This document shows positions 46,711 to 55,213 of a stretch of DNA of 64,000 nucleotides, piece after piece. A model generated the notes under the pieces. It searched no databases and had not been told where the DNA came from. It saw only the letters and a program-made list of their open reading frames with translations. The position numbers and the translations under genes are program-made. The DNA comes from Ravibacter sp964562455 (lineage in GTDB: Bacteria > Bacteroidota > Bacteroidia > Cytophagales > Spirosomataceae): contig CAZLTN010000022.1 in the NCBI GenBank assembly GCA_964562455.1, forward strand, positions 1 to 64,000, in the 5' to 3' direction. Position 1 is the stretch's first letter. Each line of letters begins with the position of its first letter.

Positions 46711-46760
46711 ACAAATGAAAAATCCCGGGAAAACACAATCGCCCGGGACTTTTCATTTGT
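46711..46760 (-). terminator. terminator of the decayed SusC/D operon
   Basis: ACAAATGAAAA-A-TCCCGGG and CCCGGGA-C-TTTTCATTTGT give an 18-bp stem with one mismatch and a 12-nt loop; on the minus strand it closes with TTTTTCATTTGT. It is 30 nt past the stop of the T9SS-tail fragment. Confidence 0.8.
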
Positions 46761-46789
46761 ACATCAAAGAGGTATCGGCCAATAGCCGC

Positions 46790-47590
46790 TTATTTCTGAA
46801 TGATAAATTTTTGGGTTTGCGTCTTTCCATCCTGAATGACGCTGATAAAATAAATCCCTGAGACCAGCGAACCGACATCGATTCCGTCTTTTGGTACTAT
46901 CCGGCTCTCAGAAATAATTTTGCCGGTCTGATCCAGAATCCGGTAGCTGTCCGGTACAGTACTGACCTTCAGTTTGCCTGTGGCCGGAACCGGGTACACG
47001 ATCAAATCCGGCTCATCTTTACTGAAATCCAGAGCAAGAATGCTGCTATGGGTAAAGGTCCCGTCGAGATCCACCATCTTCAGGCGGTAATAGTTAATCG
47101 CTGAAGCAGGATTTTGATGAGTAGAGAAGTATCGCTGCAGCGTTTCCCCGCCTTTTGATTTGACCCGATCGATCTTTACCCATTCCTTGAGATCGATGCT
47201 CTGCTCCACTTCAAAATGACTACTTTCCCTTTCTCCTGCGGTAGTCCACTGTATACTTGCCGCATTCTTCCCGCTTTCCACGAGCTTCGATACGTTGAAT
47301 GAAGACAAGCGGACAGGTAAAGACGCATCCTTAAATTCAAGCGCATCCAGGTTTATGTTCGCTCCTTCCAGTACCTGTACATTTAGCACTGAGTTAGTTC
47401 CGGCCGGCAGCGTCACATCTTCTAATGTAACGGTGGTATAGGCCGATGAAACCCTGGCGCCCGGAGTACCCGGTACGCCAGGAAGGTTGAATATCCCCAC
47501 TTCGGTTCCGTCGATGGTAAGCCTCACCTTACCATCAACCGGTGATTCTGTAGAGTAGATTAAGGAAATATCATATATTCCGGCTTGCGT
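46790..47590 (-). pseudogene. 3' fragment of a CBM / T9SS-sorted secreted protein
   Basis: The open frame (translated 46790-47647) has no plausible start: its upstream part is out-of-frame susD. From about 47590 it reads a carbohydrate-binding beta-sandwich like CBM6/CBM35 (GIYDISLIYSTESPVDGKVR, LNVQVLEGANINLDALEFKD), then a fibronectin-like stretch (VRLSSFNVSKLVESGKNAASI, HFEVEQSIDLKEW, INYYRLKMVDLDG) and a C-terminal type A T9SS sorting domain (LIVYPVPATGKLKV, LVSGIYFISVIQDGKTQTQKFIIQK). The complete protein was probably a secreted polysaccharide lyase or hydrolase; the catalytic part is gone. Confidence 0.8.
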
Positions 47591-48014
47591 AATGCAGCGC
47601 ACGCAGGAACCGGGCTTCGGCGACGATCGGTTTCTTGATAGCCTCATCGATTGTCATATCAGGAACACGCCGGATCACCAGGTTTGCTCTTTGTACGCCG
47701 TCGTACATAAACCGCCAGTAATTGCCAATATAGCTGGTTCTGTCGGTCGCCGTCCCGATCATGCTATTATAGGAGGCGCTTTCCAGCCAGGCTAACCCAA
47801 GCCCGCCGACGTTGTCAAAATAGTATCTTTTCCCGAATCCGTCTATCGCGCGAAGCGAGGCATAAGCCCCCATGATTCCCTGTTTGGCATGTTCCGGGGT
47901 TTTCCAGAATGTTTCGGAACTGATCCTGTCATAGGGCGCCGTATCCAGGTCGTTGCAACCCGACAGGTTAATCAGCAACAACACCGGTATAAATAATTTG
48001 AATATTTTCTTCAT
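47585..48014 (-). pseudogene. truncated SusD-like lipoprotein
   Basis: A proper SusD start: signal with lipobox NLSGC (Cys20), then DLDTAPYDRISSETFWKTPE, GIMGAYASLR, YDGVQRANLVIRRVPD and AEARFLRALHY, all in the normal place. After about 140 residues it switches to ASRNI and a stop, whereas a SusD protein has 450-600. The homology ends just after ALHY, where the out-of-frame CBM fragment begins. A deletion has joined the two genes. It lies 12 nt downstream of the susC-like gene. Confidence 0.88.
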
Positions 48015-48026
48015 CTCTGTCGTTGC

Positions 48027-51000
48027 TTAAAAATCAATGTTTATACCCAATGTGCTTTGTTTCATGGTCGGGTAATTAAAGCTGTCGATACCCGAATTGC
48101 CTCCCCTGATTTCGGGGTCAAAGCCTGTATACTTAGTAAACGTCAGGAAATTTTCCAGGCTGCCGTAAAGCCGGATTGACTCTACCGCCAGCTTCCGCGA
48201 TATGTTTTTAGGGATACGGTAGCCTAATTGAATATTTTTAACACGTAAATAGGCTTTGTCCACTACCCAGAAATCACTGTTTGCTTTGTTGATGGCGGCT
48301 GCTGAAGTCAGGAGCCGCGGGTAGGTAGCGTCGGTTCTGCCGGTATACCAGCGTCCGTCAGCGATTTCTTTGCTGACCAGGTTAGTAGTGGCAGGAGTCG
48401 GTGTTCTCCAGTCATCCATCCAGAAATCCTTCAGGCTGCTGGTTCCCTGGAGCAGGCACGCAAAATCGAATCCTTTCCATTGCAATCCCAGTCGGATGCC
48501 ATAGTTAAGAAGAGGAACTCCGCCTGTTCCCAGTATATACCGGTCCTGGTTATCTACTATTCCGTCTCCGTTGAGATCTTTATAAAGCAAATCGCCTCTC
48601 TGGGGAGTACCGAAGGCTGCGAAAGGGTTCCGCTTATTCCCGGTAGCGGGGTCAATCGGCGCATTATCGATCATCTGCTGAACGATTCCCATATCGGCAT
48701 CGGTTTGCAGAATACGATCAGCAGCCAGCACATATAATACGTTGATCGACTCTCCCTCCAGCAGCAGGTCAGTTCCGGAAATGCTCATTTCCGGGCCTTT
48801 GAACTTAGTCACTTTATTTTTCACATAAGCGACATTTCCTCCAATCTGGTAGCTGACTTCACCGATACGGTTATTCCAGGTCAGGTTCAGTTCCGCACCG
48901 CGGTTCCTTACCCGGGCAGCATTTTGCCGCGGAAGCGAGGCGGTACCCCTTACATTGGGAGCCGGTAAACCGATAAGGATATTCCGTGTGTCTTTATTGA
49001 ACAGTTCAAGCGAACCGGTGATGTGGTTTTTAAAGAGCCCGAAGTCCAGACCAAAGTTGGTCACGTAAGTGCTCTCCCAGGTGATGATCGAGTTTGCCAG
49101 CGCGGTTTGGGCAAAACCTGTCTGCAGCGTGCCGTTCAACACATAATTCGCCGAACCATACAAAGCCTGGTAGTCGTAGTTTCCGATGCTGTTATTACCC
49201 AGCGCACCGTAAGAAGCCCGGATTTTCAGTTCATCGATCCAACTGGTTCTTAAGAACTCTTCTTCGGAAATACGCCAGCCGGCCGATAAGGAGGGGAACA
49301 AGCCCCAGCGTGTCTTTCCGGCCCTGAACCTTGATGAGCCGTCATAGCGAAGGTTTCCTTCCAACAGGTATTTATCCTGCCATTTAAGATTAAGCCGGCC
49401 AAAGTAGGACCGCATCGCCCAATCCGATGCATTTCCGGAGACATCGGCATCCATAGTAGCGGCATCCAATACAGTCAGCGACGGATCGGTCAGGTCCTGC
49501 TTGAAGGCAGCGAAATTCGAGGACTTATAGTATTCCTGGCTGGCGCCCGCCATGATATGAAAATCCAGGTGACCGGCAAAGATATTTTTATAACGGACGA
49601 TCCCGTCCATAAAGTTGCGATAGGTGCGGGAAGAGCTGTTGTCTACACTGGTCCGCCCTGCGCCGACCGCCACGATCGTATTCGTGTAAAAATTCCATCT
49701 GTCGAGATATACAGGCATCTGCTCTTTCAGGTAGGAAGTTTGCTCATTGGTATAGGAGGATTCCAGGGTCAATCCCTTTAACGGATTGAGGATACCATAG
49801 AAACGAGCGGCAAGACGATTGTTAAAAATATCTCCTTTTACAGAATTGACGGTGGCCAAAGCGTTGTTGGTTCCCGCGCCTCCTCCCAGAGGATCATTTG
49901 ATGCGCCGTACCGGCCGTCAGGATGGCGGTAAATCATAGAGGGGTTGGTGGTAACGATCCAGCGCAATGCCCGGTTGCCATCCAGCCTGTCGACACCTAT
50001 GTCGTTTCTGGAATGATTGCCGCTTGCCAGCATACCCAGGGTCAGGTAGGGTTTTACCCTGGCCTCCATATTGATCCTCCCGGAAAATCGTTTGAAGCCG
50101 GTGTTTTCCAGGATACCCGGGTTGTCCAGGAAACCGAAAGAGCTGAACACTTTGAGTTTTTCAGTACCACCGCTGATGGAGAGGTTGTGGTTCTGGGAAA
50201 TGACATTATTACCAAACAACTCCCTCCAGTCTACGTTGGAATAAACCAGCGGATTTTTACCCGCATCTGCCCGCCATTCGTCGATGTACTTCTGCTCGAA
50301 CGGCTTAAGCCCACCCGGATTTGTATTGACAACAGATTCGTTATACAGCTCCATGTGGGTGGCATAGTCGCTCACCATCTCTACCAGCCGTGTGGCTTTC
50401 TGAGCGGCCATATAGCCGTTGTAGCTCAATTTAAGTGAGCCTTCGCTCCCTTTTTTGGTCGTAATGAGGATTACGCCGTTAGCGGCCCGCGAACCGTAAA
50501 TCGCCGCCGAGGCAGCGTCCTTCAGTACCGAAATGGTTTCTACATCCTGGGGATTAAGATCGTTCATATTCGATTCGACCCCATCTACAATAACCAGCGG
50601 ACTTGAGTTGTTCAGTGTTCCCTGTCCGCGGATCAGCAGGGTGGCGCCGTCTCTTCCGGGCCGGGCATTCCCCTGGTTGACCGATAGTCCCGGCACCAGG
50701 CCGTATAAACTGGTGGAAAGTGAAGTAATAGGACGACTTTCCGCTATTTTGCTCATGTTGATGGTAGACACAGCTCCGGTAAGGTTTACTTTTTTCTCGG
50801 TGCCGTATCCTACTACTACTACCTCTTCCAAAGCTTTGTTGTCGACATCCAACCGGATATTCAGCTGGGTCTGCTTACCCACTGTTACTTCCTTTGTCAC
50901 GTAGCCGACAAACGAAAAAACCAATACGGCCCTTTCATCCGGTACGTTCAGGCTGAATTGACCGTTTCGATCGGTCGTCGTTCCCTGCCTTGTACCTTTC

Positions 51001-51416
51001 AGGATCACATTGACGCCCGGCAATTCTTCTCCCGTAGAATCTCTCACTACACCGGAGAGCGCTATGTCGGCTGGTATGGCAGGATATTCCGACGGGAGGT
51101 CTACAACTGCAACAGGCTTATCCTGTACTACGATCGTCCTGTTCTTAAGTGTATAAACGAGGGGCTGGCTCTCGAATACTTTATCCAGCACTTCCTTCAG
51201 CGGCTGATCCGTTACATTCACCGTTACACGGACCGCCCGCTGCATCTGTTCGCTGCTGCAGATAAAATCCACGTTGCTTTGCTTTCGCAGCCTTTTAAGC
51301 ACGTGCTCCAGGGTAGCATTTTTTTCAGAGAGCGTAATTTGCTGCCCGATCGCCGAAGCACCGACCTGTATACAGGCCACAGTGAGTATCAGGAACACGG
51401 GTAACCTCAGTTTCAT
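48027..51416 (-). CDS. SusC-family TonB-dependent glycan importer
   Basis: 1129 residues from ATG at 51416 (MKLRLPVFLILTVACIQVGASA, a signal peptide); the frame stays open to 51533 and some annotations use that longer start. Domains: STN domain (about 30-95), carboxypeptidase-regulatory-like domain (about 115-195), plug with EVVVVGYGTEKKVNLTGAVS and VLKDAASAAIYGSRAANGVI, and a barrel to the C-terminal STLGINIDF. With SusD it imports oligosaccharides. The STN domain implies signalling to the FecR anti-sigma protein encoded upstream. The protein seems intact although its SusD partner is truncated. Confidence 0.92.
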   Translation of the reverse strand: MKLRLPVFLILTVACIQVGASAIGQQITLSEKNATLEHVLKRLRKQSNVDFICSSEQMQRAVRVTVNVTDQPLKEVLDKVFESQPLVYTLKNRTIVVQDKPVAVVDLPSEYPAIPADIALSGVVRDSTGEELPGVNVILKGTRQGTTTDRNGQFSLNVPDERAVLVFSFVGYVTKEVTVGKQTQLNIRLDVDNKALEEVVVVGYGTEKKVNLTGAVSTINMSKIAESRPITSLSTSLYGLVPGLSVNQGNARPGRDGATLLIRGQGTLNNSSPLVIVDGVESNMNDLNPQDVETISVLKDAASAAIYGSRAANGVILITTKKGSEGSLKLSYNGYMAAQKATRLVEMVSDYATHMELYNESVVNTNPGGLKPFEQKYIDEWRADAGKNPLVYSNVDWRELFGNNVISQNHNLSISGGTEKLKVFSSFGFLDNPGILENTGFKRFSGRINMEARVKPYLTLGMLASGNHSRNDIGVDRLDGNRALRWIVTTNPSMIYRHPDGRYGASNDPLGGGAGTNNALATVNSVKGDIFNNRLAARFYGILNPLKGLTLESSYTNEQTSYLKEQMPVYLDRWNFYTNTIVAVGAGRTSVDNSSSRTYRNFMDGIVRYKNIFAGHLDFHIMAGASQEYYKSSNFAAFKQDLTDPSLTVLDAATMDADVSGNASDWAMRSYFGRLNLKWQDKYLLEGNLRYDGSSRFRAGKTRWGLFPSLSAGWRISEEEFLRTSWIDELKIRASYGALGNNSIGNYDYQALYGSANYVLNGTLQTGFAQTALANSIITWESTYVTNFGLDFGLFKNHITGSLELFNKDTRNILIGLPAPNVRGTASLPRQNAARVRNRGAELNLTWNNRIGEVSYQIGGNVAYVKNKVTKFKGPEMSISGTDLLLEGESINVLYVLAADRILQTDADMGIVQQMIDNAPIDPATGNKRNPFAAFGTPQRGDLLYKDLNGDGIVDNQDRYILGTGGVPLLNYGIRLGLQWKGFDFACLLQGTSSLKDFWMDDWRTPTPATTNLVSKEIADGRWYTGRTDATYPRLLTSAAAINKANSDFWVVDKAYLRVKNIQLGYRIPKNISRKLAVESIRLYGSLENFLTFTKYTGFDPEIRGGNSGIDSFNYPTMKQSTLGINIDF

Positions 51417-51700
51417 AATAGCTTTTGTAAGAATACCTCCGCAATTACTAAGGGTGATAATTTTCGGCTGTAGCCCTGGCCTGCCCGGTGGCAGGAGAAA
51501 GCGCAGCAATGTCTTGCAAACGTAAAAATTCATACATTTGTAAAGTTTGGGTGAGAAATGATTGGATTTCGAAGATTTCGTTCAGGGACCATCCGACGTT
51601 GGCCGGAAATGTTTGCCGCATTTCCGGTTTTTTTGTCCCCGTCTGTTTTTTAACTTTTCATTGGTTCTGATCTGGGGGTTATATGAGTTAATTAATAGAA

Positions 51701-52837
51701 TTAGTTATTTTTTGGTAAAACGGTAATAGTTCTGCCCTCTATCCTGAAGTGCACTGCCCCTGTCAGTTCGAGTACCTGCAGTACTTCCGATATATTTTTC
51801 GACCGGGAAACCTGTCCGAAAAAACCGGTGTTCGGCTGGTAGCCATTCTCGTAGATAATGTCCACATCGTACCAGCGTGCAACCCGCCGCATGATACTTC
51901 GGATATCCTCATTCTCGAAAATGAAGTCGCCGTTCTTCCAATCTATTGCCTGCTCCGTGTCGACCGCCTTTACTAAAAGCTTTTCGCGTTCCAATAAAGC
52001 CTGCTCTCCCGGTTTTAGTGAAACGCTGTTTTTTCCGTCATTTGAAACGACCGTGACTTTACCCTCAAGCAGGGTAGTCTGTACCGACTGCTCCTCCGGA
52101 TAGGCATTGATATTGAAGTGGGTACCCGTCACCCGTACGATCTGGTTTGAGCTGGCCACGACAAATGGCGCGCTTTCATTAGCCGATACCTCGAAGTAGC
52201 CCTCTCCGGTCAGCTCAACTTGCCTGGTCGCGCGATTAAATCTTATCGGGTAACGAAGGGAGGAAGCAGCATTCAGCCATACGTGAGTGCCGTCCGGCAA
52301 TATGACCCGATACTGGCCGCCTTTGGGCGTCGTAACCGTATTATAAGCAGGTAAGCCTTCTTTGGCATCCGCATTACCTGTTTCGTAGACCAGTTGCCCG
52401 TCGCTCGTCTTCCTGATCGTCAGTCCGGCCTGCCGGGCGATTTCGCCGTCAGCAAGCTGATCAAGGGTAATAACCGACCCATTCTCCAGCGTCAGCGTAG
52501 CATGGTTACCGCCCGGGGGAATATCGTGTACCATTTCGGTGAGTCCGGCCTTTTCTGGCGGCGAAACAAACCTATTATATAGGAGCCCGCCTAAAGAAAG
52601 GAGCAGCAGGCAGGCGGCAGCATACGGGATCCACCTCAGGATGCCGGATCGACCGGGAAGAAGCTCCTTAGAGGGTGAATCTTCCGCGATTGCGGCTTCC
52701 TCGTCCATGGACTCCATCAGATATTCATCCAATTTCCCTTCCCGGAGCAACTGCATAAATACTTCCAGCTCGGCATCCGTGGATGTTCTGTCTTTATACC
52801 CTTTTATTATCTTTCTATAAAATTCCGGCAGCTCCAT
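51701..52837 (-). CDS. FecR-family anti-sigma factor
   Basis: 378 residues. Cytoplasmic N-terminal part (about 1-68), one membrane helix (about 70-88, IPYAAACLLLLSLGGLLY), FecR domain (about 160-260, TPKGGQYRVILPDGTHVWLN, GEGYFEVSANESAPFVV, VTGTHFNINAY) and DUF4974 C-terminal domain (about 300-375, IRSIMRRVARWYDVDI), which contacts the STN domain of the receptor. It controls the ECF sigma factor encoded just upstream (93 nt), which is frameshifted here. Confidence 0.92.
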   Translation of the reverse strand: MELPEFYRKIIKGYKDRTSTDAELEVFMQLLREGKLDEYLMESMDEEAAIAEDSPSKELLPGRSGILRWIPYAAACLLLLSLGGLLYNRFVSPPEKAGLTEMVHDIPPGGNHATLTLENGSVITLDQLADGEIARQAGLTIRKTSDGQLVYETGNADAKEGLPAYNTVTTPKGGQYRVILPDGTHVWLNAASSLRYPIRFNRATRQVELTGEGYFEVSANESAPFVVASSNQIVRVTGTHFNINAYPEEQSVQTTLLEGKVTVVSNDGKNSVSLKPGEQALLEREKLLVKAVDTEQAIDWKNGDFIFENEDIRSIMRRVARWYDVDIIYENGYQPNTGFFGQVSRSKNISEVLQVLELTGAVHFRIEGRTITVLPKNN

Positions 52838-52929
52838 TTTTACCTTTTTTTAATGAAGACAAAAAAGCCGGCCGCCAGGGTAGCAGAAATTTGATTTTTT
52901 TATAAAAAAATGTGACAGAAAGAAAATTA

Positions 52930-53567
52930 CTAAACCTGTAGGGTAGAATAATTGCAAAGAATTCCAAGCAAAATACTTAAAGAGATCCCCAGATCCTTCT
53001 CTGCAAAATCACTTAATACCTTCATTGAAAAGACCATGTGTTGTTTTATCGCATTACGGGAAATACCGAGAGCGGCGGCTGCTTCCTCATAGCTTTTTCC
53101 CTCCTGCCGGCACATTTTAAAAATCTCCCGGGTCCGTTCCGGCAGACGTTCCAACGCCTGATTGAGCAATTCCAGGTATTCGCGGTAGATAAAATCGTCC
53201 TCCACCACCTGCCGCTCCCTCTCGAAATGCGACAACAGGTGACTTTGGGCAACCTCTACGCTGGCTATCTTTTTCAGTGTGTTGAAAGCATGGTTTCTTG
53301 CTACCGTAAAAATATATGCTCTTAGCAACCGGACGCCCTCAAGTTGCTGTCTTCCCTCCCAGATTTTGATGAATACTTCCTGGGTCAGGTCTTTTGAAAG
53401 TTCCGGAGAATGGATAAACTTCAGGATAAAAACGTAAACCTTACCACTATACGCAGCTACAGCCTGGAAAATGAAGCGTGGTCTCCATTCCGCAATCGCA
53501 TCAGTAACCCGTGATCCGGATCAGTATGTTCCAAGTGCTCACTCATTCCTGCAAAATTCGCTTTCAT
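52930..53567 (-). pseudogene. ECF sigma factor (FecI-like), frameshifted
   Basis: From ATG 53567 (MKANFAG; a second in-frame ATG at 53546) the frame reads sigma region 1/2 start HGLLMRLRNGDHASFSRL and meets TAG at 53457-53459. The next reading frame continues the same protein as AAYSGKVYVFILKFIHSPEL, LTQEVFIKIWEG, AYIFTVARNHAFNTLKK and region 4 (LPERTREIFKMCRQEGKSYE, AAAALGISRNAIKQHM). The normal text is SRL-Y-xxYSxxV, so one base is missing in CTGTAGCTGCG. The remaining ORF from an internal TTG (53328) lacks region 2. Either a real mutation or a sequence error. Confidence 0.85.
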
Positions 53568-53671
53568 CTCTCTTCTTCCCCACAAACATAATAATAATGC
53601 TCCTATTTAATATAGGAATAAATCTACGAATTTAGAAAATACCACCAAGAGGGCTATCCATAAAGCCGGTC

Positions 53672-54415
53672 TCATTTTTTCTTGATTATTCTTTCTGTTA
53701 ATCCCAGCCCGAGTGCACGTATATCCGCCAGCACCAACTGGGCTATTTTTCTGGCTCCCAGCTCGTTGAAATGCGTATTATCTGTTTTTCCATCGGGATA
53801 ATTCGGATGCTCGCCGGGTTCGAGGTGCACAAACAATAACGCAGAAGCCTCTGCGCCAAGCTGTTGATATAGTTGCTGACTTTTTCTATCGAGATCGATT
53901 AATGGAGTGTGGAGTGAATCGGCTACCTGCCGGACCAATTCCGAGTAGCGATCGTGTGTTCCCTCTATCTCTCCCTTGTCGTTAAACTTTCGGCGCGCCA
54001 CTGGTGTAATTAATACGGGATGGGCATTTTTAGAGCGTGTTTCAATAACAAATCGTGTCAGATTGGCTTTAAAGTCTCTCTCTGTAGTATAGGTTTTCTT
54101 AGTGGGGACTTCGTCGTTATGGCCGAATTGTATGAACACATAATCTCCTTCCCTAAGGTCGCCGGCAATGCCCTGCCATCGGTTTTCTTTAATGAAGGAC
54201 CCGGTACTCCGTCCGTTCATTGCCCTGTTATCGACCGTTACGGAGGCATCGAAAAATGTGGCGAAAGGGGTTCCCCATCCGGTCTCCGGGAAAGCGGCGG
54301 TGCTTTTGGTTGCTATCGTAGAATCTCCGGCCAGATATATCGTGATGTTTCCGGGCAAGAGAAAACCTGTTCCGGTCAGGGTTATGACTATTGCGAAAAT
54401 CAGCTTGCGGATCAT
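53672..54415 (-). CDS. rhamnogalacturonan acetylesterase-like SGNH hydrolase
   Basis: 247 residues from the ATG at 54415 (MIRKLIFAIVITLTGTGFLLPG, a signal sequence); the open frame to 54574 is not protein-like before this. SGNH blocks: ITIYLAGDST (Ser nucleophile), VDNRAMNGRSTGSF, FIQFGHNDE and DNTHFNELGA (Asp/His). This is carbohydrate esterase family 12, which removes acetyl groups from pectic rhamnogalacturonan. It agrees with the neighbouring SusC/FecR regulators being part of a pectin locus. Confidence 0.87.
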   Translation of the reverse strand: MIRKLIFAIVITLTGTGFLLPGNITIYLAGDSTIATKSTAAFPETGWGTPFATFFDASVTVDNRAMNGRSTGSFIKENRWQGIAGDLREGDYVFIQFGHNDEVPTKKTYTTERDFKANLTRFVIETRSKNAHPVLITPVARRKFNDKGEIEGTHDRYSELVRQVADSLHTPLIDLDRKSQQLYQQLGAEASALLFVHLEPGEHPNYPDGKTDNTHFNELGARKIAQLVLADIRALGLGLTERIIKKK

Positions 54416-54811
54416 ATACAGGAAGTAGAGTTGTGCAATTGCATTGATTTGCGTAAATATACAAATGCAATGTGCAATTACGCATGTTCTCCTGGCACGC
54501 CTGTGAATTATCAGGAAACTTCCCGGCCGAAAATCAAAATAACCCAAAAGCCTCCGCAATAGTGCCTTGGACAACTATTACGGAGGCTTGATGTGGTATT
54601 GTCGAAAAAGTCAACAGGCAAAATATCAGCCTGTTATACTTGATCCACAGAAAAAGGAAGTTGCTATAGAACAATATTCAAACATCAGAGATATCAAATA
54701 CTTTCGATACAAATATAGTCATAATTCTACAAAAATCAACACCCTAAGCTAGGTTCTGCCGTGTTTTCGCTAACTTTATTATATCATTTAATAGCTTAAT
54801 CTCAGCAAACT
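54416..54811. other. gene-poor stretch with hairpins
   Basis: No convincing gene. At 54435-54475 a partly palindromic run surrounds CGTAAATATA, with ATTTG/CAAAT arms and the TGCAAT word repeated; at 54548-54589 AAGCCTCCG-C-AATAGT and ACTATT-A-CGGAGGCTT form a strong stem. A 61-codon frame at 54567 looks accidental because it reads through that hairpin. Either may regulate the acetylesterase or end an unseen transcript. Confidence 0.5.
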
Positions 54812-54991
54812 ATGAAAACCGTAGAAAACAAAGCCGCACCAAAAATCACGGCAGAAAGAAAGGTGAATCTCAACAAGAGGCCGGAGAATAAGGATGATCT
54901 GGATAGCAGGGAAAGAGAAGAACAACACGTTATGGGGAACAATATTACCCATAACAGGAAGCAGAGGAAGAACGAAGGCAAGAAGAAGTGA
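54812..54991 (+). CDS. small highly charged protein (59 aa)
   Basis: Begins ATG AAA ACC GTA GAA and ends with a run of AAG codons and TGA, followed at once by a strong terminator, which supports a real small gene. The product is hydrophilic and rich in Lys, Arg, Glu and Asn (VNLNKRPENKDDLDSRER and NRKQRKNEGKKK), predicted disordered, no signal sequence. It could be a nucleic-acid binding or ribosome-associated peptide; I recognise no family. Confidence 0.7.
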   Translation: MKTVENKAAPKITAERKVNLNKRPENKDDLDSREREEQHVMGNNITHNRKQRKNEGKKK

Positions 54992-54992
54992 A

Positions 54993-55036
54993 AAAACAAA
55001 CACCCGGCTATACAATGACAACCGGGTGTTTGTTTT
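54993..55036 (+). terminator. terminator after the small gene
   Basis: AAAACAAACACCCGG (54993-55007) and CCGGGTGTTTGTTTT (55022-55036) are perfect 15-bp arms with a 14-nt loop and a T-rich end. It starts 1 nt after the small gene's stop codon and, being symmetrical, may also end the minus-strand tRNA-Leu transcript. Confidence 0.85.
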
Positions 55037-55051
55037 ATAAATCAAAGCTTG

Positions 55052-55135
55052 TGACCAGAAGGAGAGTCGAACTCCTACGCCCGTAAAGGCACTACCCCCT
55101 CAAAGTAGCGTGTCTACCAATTCCACCACCTGGCC
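55052..55135 (-). tRNA. tRNA-Leu (GAG)
   Basis: 84 nt. Acceptor GGCCAGG pairs with TCTGGTC (with wobbles); the D-arm GGTGGAATTGGTAGACA, an anticodon loop TTGAGGG (anticodon GAG, for CUC and CUU), a long variable arm and T-arm TAGGAGTTCGACTCTCCT are all present. No CCA encoded. Confidence 0.93.
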
Positions 55136-55162
55136 ATTTTCCATTTTCGTTAAAATGGATTG

Positions 55163-55193
55163 CAAAAGTAGCGTTTCCTGGTATTTATAGCAA
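55163..55193 (-). promoter_or_regulatory. tRNA-Leu promoter
   Basis: On the minus strand TTG (55191-55193) and TACTTTTG (55163-55170) are 20 nt apart and 28 nt before the mature tRNA. Confidence 0.6.
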
Positions 55194-55213
55194 CATACTT
55201 CAAAAAAAATATG

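Noticed and set aside
46790..47647. Complete 285-residue gene with start at 47647
   Set aside because: The first 20 residues are the out-of-frame susD sequence; the true domain begins after the junction.
51417..51533. 39-residue N-terminal extension of the SusC-like protein
   Set aside because: The ATG at 51416 gives a normal signal peptide; the extension has none, although databases often include such leaders.
54567..54752. 61-codon plus-strand frame near the acetylesterase
   Set aside because: It begins inside a hairpin arm and has no terminator, motif or conserved-looking composition.
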